DNA from: Plasmodiophora brassicae
Lineage: Eukaryota; Endomyxa: Phytomyxea; Phytomyxea; Plasmodiophorida
DNA: 64,000 nucleotides
Direction: 5' to 3'
NCBI GenBank assembly: GCA_036867785.1
Contig: CP145420.1
Span: 1,054,001 to 1,118,000 of the forward strand
Part shown: positions 10,671 through 21,588 of the stretch, in pieces
How positions within the stretch are numbered: position 1 is the first letter of the stretch
Layout of the letters: every line of letters starts with the position of its first letter
Made by a program: the position numbers and the translations under genes
The notes under the pieces: generated by a model
What the model saw: only the letters and a program-made list of their open reading frames with translations
Told to the model about the DNA's origin: nothing
Database searches by the model: none

Positions 10671-12354
10671 ATGGGGATCAAGGGTTTGCCCGGCGGGTGC
10701 GGAATGGCCGCGAGTGTCCCTGATGGTCGGCGCGTGTAGGTCTGCAGAAGCTGATATCCGACCATGCGGTGTCGGCCATCAAGGAATCCGAGATCGGCAA
10801 CTACTTCGGGCGCAAGATCGCCATTGACGCGTCGATGGCGATTTATCAGGTGCGCGCGGCCTGGTGCCCGTTCGGTATCACACTGGGCGTTGACATGCGC
10901 ATGGGTCGCACAGTTTATGATTGCGATTCGGACGTCGGGCGAATCGGGTTCGGTCCAGCTGACGAATGAGAATGGCGACGTCACGAGCCACCTGCAGGGG
11001 CTGTTCTACCGGACGATTCGCATGATGTCGGCGGGCATCAAACCCGTTTTCGTGTTCGACGGCAAACGTATGTGCCATGGAACGTCACACCCCACATAAT
11101 TGATTGCTCTAATTGCGAACCTTCAACAGCGCCGACCATGAAGAGCGGAGAGGTCTGTCCTAGCAGGTCCGGTCGTTGTCGTCCAACGCGTCTTGATATT
11201 CGTCCGGATAGTTGCTCAAGCGGACAGATCGTCGCGCAGAGGCAGAACAGAATCTGGCACAGGCGCACGAGGACGGCAACAAGGCCGACGTGGACAAGTT
11301 CAGGTACGCTGGGCAACCGCTCCCGTGGGATCGACCGTCGTTTGACTGTTGGCCGTAGTCGGCGCACTGTAAAGGTCACCAGGGAGCACAACGAGGAATG
11401 CCAGAAGTTGCTGAAGCTAATGGGCGTCCCCGTTGTCCAGGCGCCATGCGAGGTATGGGGCGTCTCCACTCGCGTTCTGTTCTATAACCCCCTGTCTTAC
11501 TATTACACGTTCAACCTGTGCAGGCCGAAGCCCAGTGCGCAGCAATGGCCAAGGCCAAACTCGTGTACGCGACGGCCACCGAGGACTTGGACGCGTTGAC
11601 GTTTGGCACACCTGTTCTGCTTCGACACTTGACGTCAGCGCTTGTCGTGTGCCTCTTGCTCGGTTGCCCTCTCTCACACACACGCACGCGTTTGTAGGTA
11701 CTCGGCGGCACGGAAAGTGCCGGTCGCCGAGATCCATCTGGAGCAGGTCCTGACCGACATTGGCATCAGCATGGAGCAGGTATGTCGTGTATCAGCAGTG
11801 TGGCGTTGCAGAACGTGGTGACCCGTCCACAGTTTCGCGAGTTGTGCATTCTGTGCGGCTGCGACTACACTGGCTCCATTCGAGGTATCGGCCCGCAGAA
11901 GGCCCTGACGCTGATCAAGCAGCATTCGACTATCGAGGAGGCACTGAAGCACATCGATACCGAGAAATTCAAGTAGGGTGCAGGCCCTGTTCAACGCCGA
12001 CCCGCTAGCTCTGACATTGTTGGCCTTTCCAGGGTGCCCGACGACTTCTTCTTCACCGAGGCCCGTGCCCTGTTCGACCATCCCGAAGTCCTCGACCCGA
12101 GCGCCATCAAGTTGGAGTGGGCGGATCCGGACGTCGAAGGCATTGTCAAGTTCCTCGTCCACGACAAGCAGTTCGACGAAGGTCGGGTCCGGGCCGCCCT
12201 CGACAAGCTGAAGGACGCGAAGAAGAAGAGCTCCCAGCAGCGCCTCGAGAGCTTCTTTGGGGCGCCGGTCGTCACCAAACGAAAGACGGCCGCGTCTGCA
12301 GGCAAGGACAAGAAGCCACCAGCGAAGAAGCGCGGGCCCAAGGCGTCAAAGTAA
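10671..12354 (+). CDS. FEN1: Flap endonuclease 1
   Basis: Structure-specific 5' flap nuclease of Okazaki-fragment maturation and long-patch base excision repair. Ten exons join cleanly and follow FEN1 from end to end. The first exon is only 13 nt (10671-10683), followed by introns 10684-10739 and 10850-10913 and seven more. Metal-binding segments are present: [41 protein letters not shown] and [15 protein letters not shown]. Animal enzymes usually read PSEAEA where this one reads PCEAEA. The C-terminus has a PCNA-interacting box, QQRLESFF, and a lysine-rich tail. The DGKPP codons span an intron, which confirms that splice choice. The gene is convergent with PrpF, with 92 bp between the stops. 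Confidence 0.95.
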
Positions 12355-12446
12355 TTGTCATCCGCAGCTAACGCTTCGTCGATACATCACGTTTCCTGCG
12401 GTACAGTTGGCAACGTCAACAGGCGTCGACTGAGACAAAGTACAAT

Positions 12447-14008
12447 CTATGATAAGCAGCTGGCGGGGACGAACACGTCGCCAGCCATCAGCGTTCGCGC
12501 CGTCCGATCCATACCCGCTGAACGCGCGTGCCATACGCCACCGTCCTGGGCAACGTCGGCAAACACGTCCATCGTCCCGGCTGTGTGCCCGATTCGGATA
12601 CCGGATCGCGACGTTCCCGTCTGTGCGAACCGTCGTCAGAGATGTGAACGTAACAACAAGGGGGGCGATGGGCCTGACCCGTGTCTGGCCGACAATGGTG
12701 TCGGGGATGGCGGCGGCGACAGCCAGAGCGATGGCACCCGTCCCGGTGAACGCGTGATGCAACTGGCGCATGGAGACCACACGAGCGACAATGTCGATGT
12801 CGGCAGCGGGAATCGCATCGCCAGCGCTAGACGTGTAGGGCACGGGCGGGGCGACCCAGGAAATCTTTGGCGCCGATGGCCTCTCGCGGCTGCCGAGACC
12901 GCGGTCAGACATCGCCAGGGCAGGGCTGTGTGCCCAGAACCAAACCTTATCCAGTCGAACGACTTCCCGTCAGCAATGCCAGCAGCGGCAGCGGCAGCGC
13001 ATCGCAGGCGTTCCAGCCGGCTGGCTGGCAACGGCGTGCCAGGCAATTCCTTGCCAGTCAGGCCAAGGTCGTGAGCGCGGACGAACACCATCAGGTTGCC
13101 AGCGTCGACAATGGAGGCCTCGATGCGCCCACCTTCACCGTCATCGAGGACGTCAACCGGGCGCCCGGTCGGCAGGACAACCCCATTACGACCTAGGTCG
13201 AGGAATTCCTGGCGTCGGCCTGTCATTTGCAGCACGTTAAACGGACGGTGGGTCGACGTGTCTGGACCGTTCGGATGCGGGCGCTGGGACGCGGTACTCC
13301 AGCGAGGACGAGGTCGCCGTCGACGTTCGCCTGTCCGTTCGCAACCGGAACGGTGACACGCATGCGCTGCTGACGGTTCACCTGCCAGATCGAGATGGCC
13401 TGTTCGGAGACCCCCTCCGGAACGGGAACGAGCCCTGTTACGACGGCGGATGACGTGGACGATATTGCAAACAATGTTTCATCGCTCCGAACCTTCGTCG
13501 ATGGCGAAGACGCCGACGGCCGCGAGAAGGTTGCCGCAGCTGCCGGACCAGTCGATGAGGTCGTCCCCAATGCCGACCTGCCCGAACACTGTGCAACGCA
13601 TGATCAGGAACGATGGCGACGAATACGAGCACATGCGGCGTACGATAATCGATCTCGCAATGCGGTGAGCGGCCACCAATCACTGCGACTTTGCTCGTGG
13701 AGCTCGTTGCACCGCCAACTCCATCAATCTGCTTCCCGTAACGATCCTGCCAGAAGGAGCACTGTCAGTGTACCCTGATGTCCACTGGAATTCATGAGTC
13801 CAGACGAGCTCACAGGGCTTCCAAACGCAGACAGGAGAATGCGATCGCGCTGCGATGTCGTCCACGATTGCAGGGCGTCTTCTCGTATAAACAGCCCTGC
13901 AGGTCGCCACGCCGTCAGGACACACGCCCTGAACGGGGCCAGAATCCATATCGGCCAGCAACCTTTACTGGTGCCGCCCCGCATCCATCGCGCCGGGACC
14001 CGTATCAT
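12447..14008 (-). CDS. PrpF-family protein (methylaconitate isomerase-like)
   Basis: Eight exons on the minus strand join into a complete PrpF/DUF453 protein. Family blocks in order are RVPARWMRGGTSKG, DRYGKQIDGVGGATSSTSK, YLFGQVGIGDDLIDWSGSCGNL, LPTGRPVDVLDD, EASIVDAGN, SMRQLHHAFTGTGAIALA and TARTLMAGDVFVPAS. In bacteria PrpF isomerises methylaconitate beside AcnD in the 2-methylcitrate cycle for propionate. Eukaryotic relatives are less well characterised, so the substrate here is open. Seven introns with good splice sites show that the gene is long established in this nucleus even if it came from bacteria. The start ATG at 14008 gives the expected short N-terminus before the RGGTSKG loop. 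A divergent neighbour begins about 230 bp away. Confidence 0.9.
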
Positions 14009-14234
14009 GATGGCCAAACGGACGGAACCGTCACGGCGTCATGCGCCCGGACGGAGCGGTCACGGCGCGAAGTCACTGGGCGAGGGGATAAAACACCCCA
14101 TTGGCGAAGCGGACGGAACCGCTACGGCGTCCCACCGGATTTAGCCAGTGCGATTTGACGGTGTGGGTTCCGAGCCGTAAAGAGGAGCCCGTTCGGCGCG
14201 GGTCGGACGTTTGGAAGGTTCCAGAGGCGGAGAG

Positions 14235-14945
14235 ATGACGGAGTTGCTCGGAGGGGCGGGCGTTCATTCATTTGCAAAGACGTTGTCGCTACGAGGACGA
14301 GCGTTGCTGCTGGTGACCGTTCGGCGCCAGCGAAGGTGGCTGACTGCAATGACGCGCGAGCACCCGGATGAACCCGACCTGATCGCCGACATCCGCGTCG
14401 ACCATGACGAGATGCGTCGGTACTTCGACATGTACAAGAAGAGCACGGGCGACGACGCGCACAAGTGGTTCAACCAGTTCGTGTGGGAGGTCTGTCGGCA
14501 TTCGGCGGCCGAGGAGGTCGTCATGTACCCGATGCTGGACACGATGGGCGAAGAGGGCCGCAAGCTCGCTGAGAAATCGCGCGCCGACCACCTCCACGTG
14601 AAGGAGCAGTTGGTGGCGGCCCAGAAGGAAAACGACCCCAACAAGTTCAACGCGATCTTCGACGACCTGTTCAAGACGCTGACGGACCATATGAAGTTCG
14701 AGGAAGGGCCGGGCGGCGATCTGGAATGGATCGAGAACTTCTCGACGCCCAAGGACAGGAAATGGGCGTCGAGGCGGTTCCGCGCGGCAAAGGCCATCGC
14801 CCCCACCGAGCCGCACCCGTCGGTGCCGATGAAGCCCGCCATCCTCGAACAGGGCCTGGCGCTGCTGACTGCCCCGTTCGACAAGCTCAAGGACTTTTTC
14901 AAGGAGTTCCCCAGCGAGGAGGAGATGCGCCAGGCCCAGCCGTAG
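14235..14945 (+). CDS. Hemerythrin (HHE)-domain protein, possibly mitochondrial
   Basis: A four-helix cation-binding HHE domain covers roughly residues 45-165. Likely ligands are in [25 protein letters not shown] and DHMKFEE, and such sites usually bind a di-iron centre. The last 60 residues are basic and then amphipathic. From the ATG at 14235 there are about 38 residues rich in Arg, Leu and Ala without acidic residues near the start. That resembles a mitochondrial presequence. A second ATG at 14349 would give a cytosolic form. No intron is needed. AATACA occurs at 14959, 14 nt after the stop. Role in iron, oxygen or nitric oxide handling is known only for the family. Confidence 0.8.
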   Translation: MTELLGGAGVHSFAKTLSLRGRALLLVTVRRQRRWLTAMTREHPDEPDLIADIRVDHDEMRRYFDMYKKSTGDDAHKWFNQFVWEVCRHSAAEEVVMYPMLDTMGEEGRKLAEKSRADHLHVKEQLVAAQKENDPNKFNAIFDDLFKTLTDHMKFEEGPGGDLEWIENFSTPKDRKWASRRFRAAKAIAPTEPHPSVPMKPAILEQGLALLTAPFDKLKDFFKEFPSEEEMRQAQP

Positions 14946-15075
14946 ATCCGCGTGTGCCAATACAGTCGCGGTATGTTGCGCGTGGCGTGGCCCATGTAGC
15001 ATTCGAGCAGATCGTCGTCGGGCGGCCGCGCCCACGACTGCGGTCTGGGGTCGTGTCCACGCCGCTGCGGTCGCC

Positions 15076-16521
15076 ATGGCGGAGGCCAAAGACTACTATG
15101 CGATCCTCGGCGTCGGCCGCGACGCCACCGACGATGAGATTCGGCACGCGTATAGGAAGATGGCCCTAAAGCATCACCCAGGTACGACCGGCGCGACGCG
15201 GCATGGCGACGCCAGCGTGAACGCCTCGTACAGACAAGAACCCGAATAACAAGGAGGAAGCGAACCAGAAGTTCCAGGCCATCGCCGAGGCATTCGACGT
15301 TCTAGGAGACAGTAACCAGACCTGCACCCGCCGGTCTCCGTTTTGTGATATCTGACGACGTGATCGTAGAGGAGAAGAAGGAAGTATACGACAAGTTCGG
15401 CGTCGAAGGCCTGGAATCCGGGTTCGACTACGGTGACCAGCATCAACAAGGGTACACCGGTTTCACCGGCAACCCTGAGGAGTTCTTCGCACAGGTCTGC
15501 GTCTCTGCTCGTCGTCGTTCAAACTGCAAACGATGGATGCTCCTGGCGTAGTTCTTCAATAACGGAGGCGTATTCGGGGACCAGACGTACACAGCTGGCG
15601 GCGGAGCAACGCCGAAACCATCCGGGCAAACGTCTGGCCCGTCGTCGCACCTTCCCAAAGCGCCTCCTGTCGTTGTACGATCAGCGCAAACGTGATTTGG
15701 AGGGAACGTCGTGTTCTTACCGCTGCCGCGCAGCACGATGTGCCGCTGACGCTGGAAGAGCTCTTCGCCGGTGTCACCAAGAAGATGAAGGTCACCAGAA
15801 TACGAAACGGCGTCAACGATTCAACCGTTCTGCAATTCGACGTCAGGTACATCTTCTACAAATGGAACGAATTGGAGAGCACACCTTGACTGGTGCAATA
15901 CAGGCGAGGATGGAAGGCTGGCACCAAGATAACATTTGAAAGTAATTATTGTCTGGCATCGGATGAACTTATGCTCAAGCGAATTTCCTTCTTCAGATGA
16001 GGGCGACGACCTGCCGAACTTCACGCCGTCCGACATCGTGTTCGTCATTCAGGAGAAACCACACGCGCTATTCAAACGCCATGGCAGCCACCTGCTGCAT
16101 GAAGTGAAAGTCACTCTGAAACAGGTGCGGCACGCGTCCCTGGCTCATGCACATACGCCTCTGAGACGCACCATGCCAGGCACTGACAGGGTTCGCTGTC
16201 GAAGTCATGGGTATAGGTATGCCCGTTCGTATCCCGTCAGTTCACCCGCCGAAACGTGATTTGAAGCATAGATGGCCAAAAGCTAAGAATACGGGTGAAG
16301 CCACTGCAGGTATTGTTAATTGCGCTGCTCTTCATCCGACACGACCTGAACGATATTCGCCCCGGTGGCAGTCGTCCGTGTATCGAAAGGTCGTCATCGG
16401 TCACGGCATGCCGTTCTCGAAGAAGCCGGACGCTCGCGGCGACCTCATCCTGAACTTTGTCATCGACTTCCCGACGAACCTGCCGCAGGACAAGCTGCAA
16501 TCGCTGCTGGCGTGCCTGTAA
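15076..16521 (+). CDS. Type II DnaJ/Hsp40 chaperone (DNAJB1/Sis1-like)
   Basis: Co-chaperone that stimulates the Hsp70 ATPase. The J domain begins [19 protein letters not shown] and contains the HPD motif, whose Asp codon is split by an intron of about 60 nt after 15180. A Gly/Phe-type linker follows (GGVFGD). There is no cysteine-rich zinc region, which marks class II. The peptide-binding domains show [45 protein letters not shown] and the end segment [16 protein letters not shown]. At least seven short introns are required, and several small exons around 16130-16380 are only approximately placed. It lies between the hemerythrin gene and eS24 on the same strand. Confidence 0.9.
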
Positions 16522-16644
16522 ATACAGCAGCGGCGCCGATATTAGGGCGATGCCATAAAGAGTGCGGAAGTCCGCGGCGGACTCCGCCGACGCAACCCGA
16601 ACGCACTGTTGTGTTTCCATCAGGAGGAACCCGTCATCGTCGCC

Positions 16645-17119
16645 ATGTCGTCGACGCCGTTCACGCTGCGCACGCGCAAGTTCATGACGAACCGCCTGCT
16701 CAGCCGCAAGCAGATGGTAGTGCAACGCTGCCGTGCGATTCGCCATGCGGACTAGTGTGGCCTAAACGGGGCTATGTCGTTTTGCCGTGCAGGTCCTTGA
16801 CGTGATCCACCCGAACCGTGCGACCGTGTCGAAGACGGAGATCACCGAGCAGCTGGCGCGGATCTACAAGGTCAAGGACGCGAAGGCGATCTCCGTCTTC
16901 GGGTTCCGGACGGCGTTCGGTGGCGGCAAGTCCACCGGCTTCGCCCTCATCTACGACAACGTCGACGCGGCTCGCACCATCGAGCCCAAGTACCGCCTGA
17001 TCCGCAGCGGCCTCGCCCAGGCCGTCGAGAAGTCGCGCAAACAGCTCAAGGAGCTGAAGAACCGACGCAAGAAGTTCCGCGGCAAGAAGAAGGCCGAGAT
17101 CGGCGGCGGCAAGAAATAA
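16645..17119 (+). CDS. RPS24: 40S ribosomal protein eS24
   Basis: Component of the small ribosomal subunit. Exon 1 gives [18 protein letters not shown]. After an intron at 16717-16792 (76 nt), exon 2 starts [17 protein letters not shown] and contains the diagnostic [20 protein letters not shown]. Its lysine-rich C-terminus ends GGGKK, as in other eukaryotes. Length (about 132 residues) and alignment fit the family throughout. Codons are strongly biased to C or G in the third position, as expected for a highly expressed gene. An upstream noncoding exon is possible because a pyrimidine-rich tract ending in CAG precedes the ATG. AATACA lies at 17147, 28 nt after the stop. Confidence 0.96.
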
Positions 17120-17282
17120 CCGGCGCGCGCTGCCCACGCGCTCCACAATACAAATTGTACCCAGTCCCTAGACCTGTGAAGTTGGTCGCGTGCGTCTCGT
17201 AACGAACATTCGTCCGCGAGATCGGAGGTGGACGCACAACAGCGCCGGACGAGATCGCCCCCCAGAAATCTCTCGAGCGGTT

Positions 17283-17400
17283 TACTGCGGCGGATGCAGT
17301 TTCTCCGAATCGGAGCTCCCATGTGGGTTTCGGAGGTACCTACTGCGTCGGATGCAGTTTCTCCGAATCGGAGAACGTTCCCAGTGGGTTTCGGAGGTTG
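17283..17400. repeat. 58-60 bp tandem repeat with palindromes upstream of the sugar transporter
   Basis: Two adjacent units, 17283-17340 and 17341-17400, share TACTGCG, GGATGCAGTTTCTCCGAA and GTGGGTTTCGGAGGT. They differ mainly by a 3-nt indel and a short variable middle. Each contains CTCCGA and TCGGAG separated by one base, a near-perfect palindrome typical of dimeric regulator sites. The repeat lies about 190-310 bp before the transporter ATG, in the 472-bp gap after eS24. A cis-regulatory role is inferred from position and symmetry. Confidence 0.6.
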
Positions 17401-17591
17401 GGTGGACAAGTGGCGCGCGGCGCTGCAGCGGGTGCAGTTGTGGCCGACCCGAACTCCGCGCAGCTGTTAATTCGGCGACGCCGCAGCCCGGTGGGCCGCG
17501 TCACTGTGAATTCGCGTGATTTCGCGAAAGTTCGTCGTCGACGATCGCGCGCGGACGCGTCAACGCGTAGACACTGTGTGCTGCAGCAGCC

Positions 17592-19130
17592 ATGACGGCC
17601 TCGTACGGGTACCTGCTGGCGTTCGCCGCTGCCATGGGCGGCCTCCTGTTCGGCTATGAGATCGGCGTCGTGTCGCAGGTGCTGGACATGCCCGGGTTCC
17701 GCCTGTACTTTGGCATGGCCGACAGGCTGGCGGACGGGTCGCTGGAGGCCATCAAGAGCGCGGACGAGACGATGCGCTCGCTGACGACGTTCTCGTTCCT
17801 GGCCGGGTGCTTTGCCGGCGCCTGGATCGTTGCGTACCTGGCGGACCTGTTCGGCAGGAAACGATCGATTCTGCTCGGCGGCGGCATCTTCCTGATCGGC
17901 GCCGCTCTGCAGGCGTTCACCTGGGAGACGACCGTCTACTTTGCCGGGCGCGCCCTGGCCGGGGTCGGCGTCGGCATTCTGTCCATGTGCAGCCCGCTGT
18001 ACATTTCGGAGGCGGCGCCGACCGAGATTCGCGGCCGCCTCGTCACCGTCCAGCAGCTGATGATCACGCTCGGCATCTGCGTGGCGGCGTCGATCAACTC
18101 GATCCTGATCACGACCCTGCAGCACACTGACATCGACCTGGAGTGGCGCCTCGCCATGGGTACGTTGCCCGTCTGTCTGTCGCCCCGCGTTCCCGTGTCC
18201 TCATGCGCCCATCGCCCAGGCATGCAGTGTGTCCCGGCGCTCCTCCTCGTGCTGACCATGTCGGTGGTGCCCGAATCGCCACGTTGGCTGGCGGCGAAAG
18301 GTCGCGATGGCGAATCGCTGGCGGTGATCGCGCGCCTGCGTGCGTCGACGCCCGACGATCTGGACGCGGTCGCCGCGTTTGACGCGATCAAGGCCGACAT
18401 CGTTCACGAGAAGGCGGCGAGCTGGACGGAGCTGCTGGCGCCAGGCGTCCGGAACCGGCTGGGCATCGTCCTGGGCCTGCAATTCTGGCAGCAGATGACG
18501 GGCATCAACATGATCCTGTACTATCAGGGCGCGTTGATCACGGCGATGGGGTTCGACCCGGCCGCCGCCGCCATCCCGTTCACGCTGGCGAACGACGTCA
18601 TGAACTTTGTGTCGACGTTCCCGGGCATGTACCTGATCGAACGCATGGGTCGTCGACGGCTGCTGTTCCTGGGCGGCATTGGCATGGCGGTCGCCCATTT
18701 CCTCGTGTTCCTGTTCGTCGGGGTGTCCCAGACGCAAGCCACGCCCAGCCTGGCTTGGGGCGCCATCGCCTCCGTCTACCTCTTCTTCTTCTTCTTCGCG
18801 TCGACCTGGGGCCCCGTCGTCTGGGCGTACCAGTCGGAGGTGTTCCCCCAGCAGGTTCGCGCGAAGGGCACGGGCGCGGGCGCCATGGCGAACTGGGCGG
18901 CCAATGCGTTGATTGGCCTGGTGACGCCGTTCATCTCTGGCGCCATCGGCTACCGCATGTACCTGATCTTTGCCGCCGCCGGCCTGGGCATGTCGGCGTT
19001 CACGTACTGCTTCGTCCCGGAGACGATGGGCAAGACGCTCGAGCAGATGGACGACGTGTTTGGCACGCCCAAGTTCAGCAAGACGGCCGCGCCTGGTCCG
19101 GTTGTCGAGCTCGAGCACGTTGTCGCCTGA
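17592..19130 (+). CDS. Sugar porter (major facilitator superfamily)
   Basis: Twelve-helix hexose transporter of the MFS sugar-porter family. Signature motifs are GGLLFGYEIGVVSQ in helix 1, DLFGRKRS in the loop between helices 2 and 3, PLYISEAAPTEIRGRL, VPESPRWL before the central loop, QQMTGINMILYY in helix 7 and PETMGKTLEQMDDVF at the end. One intron at 18160-18219 (60 nt) interrupts WRLAMG. It keeps frame and has no stop, so it could be mistaken for coding sequence, but removing it restores the normal helix. The protein is about 492 residues after splicing. Substrate cannot be deduced. A duplicated palindromic element lies upstream, and AATACA at 19155 follows the stop. Confidence 0.93.
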   Translation: MTASYGYLLAFAAAMGGLLFGYEIGVVSQVLDMPGFRLYFGMADRLADGSLEAIKSADETMRSLTTFSFLAGCFAGAWIVAYLADLFGRKRSILLGGGIFLIGAALQAFTWETTVYFAGRALAGVGVGILSMCSPLYISEAAPTEIRGRLVTVQQLMITLGICVAASINSILITTLQHTDIDLEWRLAMGTLPVCLSPRVPVSSCAHRPGMQCVPALLLVLTMSVVPESPRWLAAKGRDGESLAVIARLRASTPDDLDAVAAFDAIKADIVHEKAASWTELLAPGVRNRLGIVLGLQFWQQMTGINMILYYQGALITAMGFDPAAAAIPFTLANDVMNFVSTFPGMYLIERMGRRRLLFLGGIGMAVAHFLVFLFVGVSQTQATPSLAWGAIASVYLFFFFFASTWGPVVWAYQSEVFPQQVRAKGTGAGAMANWAANALIGLVTPFISGAIGYRMYLIFAAAGLGMSAFTYCFVPETMGKTLEQMDDVFGTPKFSKTAAPGPVVELEHVVA

Positions 19131-19201
19131 GAGCGCCGACGCTCCACCACACCGAATACAGTAATAGTTGCATTGTACGAACGTCGAGTGTCTATTTGCT
19201 A

Positions 19202-20399
19202 TCATGGGTCGGCAGTTGCCGATTTGTCCTTGCCTGCCTCCTTGTCGTCGCCGACGGTCGGTGCGCCGGCGTCGATGGCGTGCACGCGCCTGTCGCCCGT
19301 GTTCCATGCAAAGTACGTCATGTCGCCGAGCGTTCTGGGCGACAGGTAGTGCTTGACCTGGAAGGCGAACGCGAGGAACAGGCAGATGGCGCCCACGGTG
19401 ATGTACGCGTACCCGAGGAAGGGGTTCTTCCCGCCCAGCACCGACGCCGTCGATAGGACCAGCGCCTTCTGCCCGTTGAAGCCCCGCACTGGGAACTGGT
19501 TGCTGATGCTGAACTGGATCTTCGTCCCGGCCGCGATCGTCGCCGTCCCCACGACCCGGTTCAGCTTCTTGAACGTCGGCAGGCCCGCCGTGCGCATCCA
19601 CACGATGAACTCCTGATTCGTCACGGACGGCAGCGTGACAACGTTGGGGATCCCCGGCCGAGCGGTCTGCCTGTCGCGGACATTAGGGCGCGGCGTCATA
19701 TACCCGCGGGGGGCGCGGGGGAGCAGCACCTGGAGACGCCCGCGTAGGCGCGCTGCGGCAGCTTGAACTTGGTCTGGACGTCGGTGGCCCATGCGATGCT
19801 GGTGCCGTCCCAGTCGGCGCCGGCCAGGGCGGTCTCGTTGCCCGTGACCGGGTCGAGCAGCGACGCGTTGAACTGGTCCGTGAAGAACGAGTTGGCGACC
19901 AGCCCGCACGGGTACAGGACCTTGTCCGTCTGCACCGGCGAGGTCACGATCGGTTCGCAGTTGCTCAGGTCGGATTGCGACAGGTCGCCCACGCCTCGCA
20001 GCTGGGCGTCGCTCCCTATCGCACCCCGGTCGCGTTGAGTGCCATGCGGCGTTCCTGGACGAACGGCCCGTTACGTGACTGGACGTATCGTCGGTGGTTC
20101 TGGTAGAAGTTGGTCAGCTGGTAGTAGAAGTAGATTGGAGGCGCCATGTCAGCGGGAATGGTGACGTTGACAGTGCAGTATGACGGTGGCGGTGGGCATT
20201 GGTCGTCGTACCGCTGGACGACCTCGACGATCGCGTCGGAGATGTTGACAATGACGACGCCGATGGGGATGAAGGCGACGCCGATGAAGGAGAACGTGAT
20301 TACGACCCATTTGGGCGTCAGGATCGGCTGCCAGGCCGGCAGACGTTGCTGCTTGAACGGCGTGTCCGCAGGGCGCTCCTGGGCTTTACCTTGCGCCAT
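19202..20399 (-). CDS. CDC50/LEM3 family, P4-ATPase (lipid flippase) beta subunit
   Basis: Partner of type IV P-type ATPases, needed for their exit from the ER and for aminophospholipid flipping. It has an N-terminal cytosolic tail, a membrane helix (WVVITFSFIGVAFIPIGVVI), a large ectodomain and a second helix near the C-terminus. Family motifs are FYQNHRRYVQSR, PCGLVANS, FIVWMRTAGLPTFKKL and LGGKNPFLGYAYI. Introns at 20016-20074 and 19671-19729 (59 nt each) restore YVQSRSDAQLRGVGDL and the segment before GIPNVV. The gene is convergent with the sugar transporter, with 71 bp between stops. The organism should also encode a P4-ATPase, which is not in this window. Confidence 0.93.
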
Positions 20400-20570
20400 G
20401 GTTAATGGATCGATAGATAGCAGTGCACCTCTTCACAGATGGTCAGGTGGCGCTGTGCCTCACCATGGAGCCAGTTGGGAATCCGCTCCCGAGGAAGGTC
20501 TTGGGTTCATTGTTACAGAACCGGGCAGTGGCCCCTCATCATATTTTCAGAACAAGAGGGCGACGTGTAT

Positions 20571-21365
20571 TCACGGCGATGAACTCAGCGGTGGGGATGT
20601 GCTCAGCCTGCCGTATATCGGGACGGGCAGGCATTCGCTGTCGTAGTCGGACTTGCATGCGCTTGCTGACCAACGACGATGCCTTTTGAAATCGCGACGA
20701 CGACATTCAGCCGCCGGCCAGCCGCCACTATACCCCCTAAGGTCTTGGAAGTTGTTCGGCAGCAGGGAAACTTGGTCTAGACGTGCGCCTGGGATTGGAA
20801 TGGTTTGGGAAACCGGCCAAACATCGTCCCAGGCGGCGACCGGTGACGACATCTCAATGCTGGCGTAGTTGTTGTACAGCGCACCGTTGACAACGTACAC
20901 CAGGGTCATGTCCACACGAAGCGCCATCGATGGCGCCAGGCGCCTGACGCGGTCGCGGAAGTCGACACTGAATTGGAAGTCGTCTCGTCGATGATCGCCC
21001 CAGGTGCGGAGATGACAGGCGGTTACTTCACCCGCAGCGCCGGGTTCGTCTGACCCCGTGTACCGCACCCTGACAACCTTCTCGTACGCGATGTTGTCGA
21101 CGGTGACTGTACCCAGGACGACACCGTCCTCGTTGTCGACATGCGACAGGTACACGACTGCGGGCGGGGTCGGCGTCAGCAGGCGCATCTCGATCTGGCG
21201 CCTGTTGCCCACCTCGACCGGCGATTCTGCCTTGTCGAAGTACTGGTACTCGTCGGACGCAGAGAACGAAACGCGCCGACCCCGTTCCGAGGCGGCAGCG
21301 CCGGCCGTTGCCAGCAACGCCCATCCGACAGCACAGCAGGCCACAAGACCCAACGCCGCCACCAT
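20571..21365 (-). CDS. Predicted secreted or single-pass membrane protein, unknown
   Basis: From the ATG at 21365 the protein starts with a hydrophobic stretch, VAALGLVACCAVGWALLATAGAAA, that could be a signal peptide or anchor. A hydrophilic domain of about 240 residues follows with many beta-prone segments such as AVVYLSHVDNEDGVVLGTV and MTLVYVVNGALYNNYASIEM. No known domain is recognised. The open frame continues upstream of this ATG, so an earlier exon is possible. The last 45 residues are of lower quality and may cross an unrecognised intron. It sits between CDC50 and the AT-hook gene, all on the minus strand. The extended open frame and codon bias support coding, but not the function. 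Confidence 0.5.
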   Translation of the reverse strand: MVAALGLVACCAVGWALLATAGAAASERGRRVSFSASDEYQYFDKAESPVEVGNRRQIEMRLLTPTPPAVVYLSHVDNEDGVVLGTVTVDNIAYEKVVRVRYTGSDEPGAAGEVTACHLRTWGDHRRDDFQFSVDFRDRVRRLAPSMALRVDMTLVYVVNGALYNNYASIEMSSPVAAWDDVWPVSQTIPIPGARLDQVSLLPNNFQDLRGYSGGWPAAECRRRDFKRHRRWSASACKSDYDSECLPVPIYGRLSTSPPLSSSP

Positions 21366-21588
21366 GATGACGAACGCCCGGGCAGAAGGAACTGTCTGGT
21401 AATACCACGCCAACGCTATTTCCGGCACCGGATTCGCATTTCGGATCGGCAGCTCCAACACGTTTCTACAACATGGGGAACCTGCGCACGTGATGAACCA
21501 TCCCTCATGGGGGAACAATATGCCGATAGGGCGTCGTCTTGATAAACGGTGGCGTTCGGATCCTGCACCGGACCGAAACGGTCGGCGC

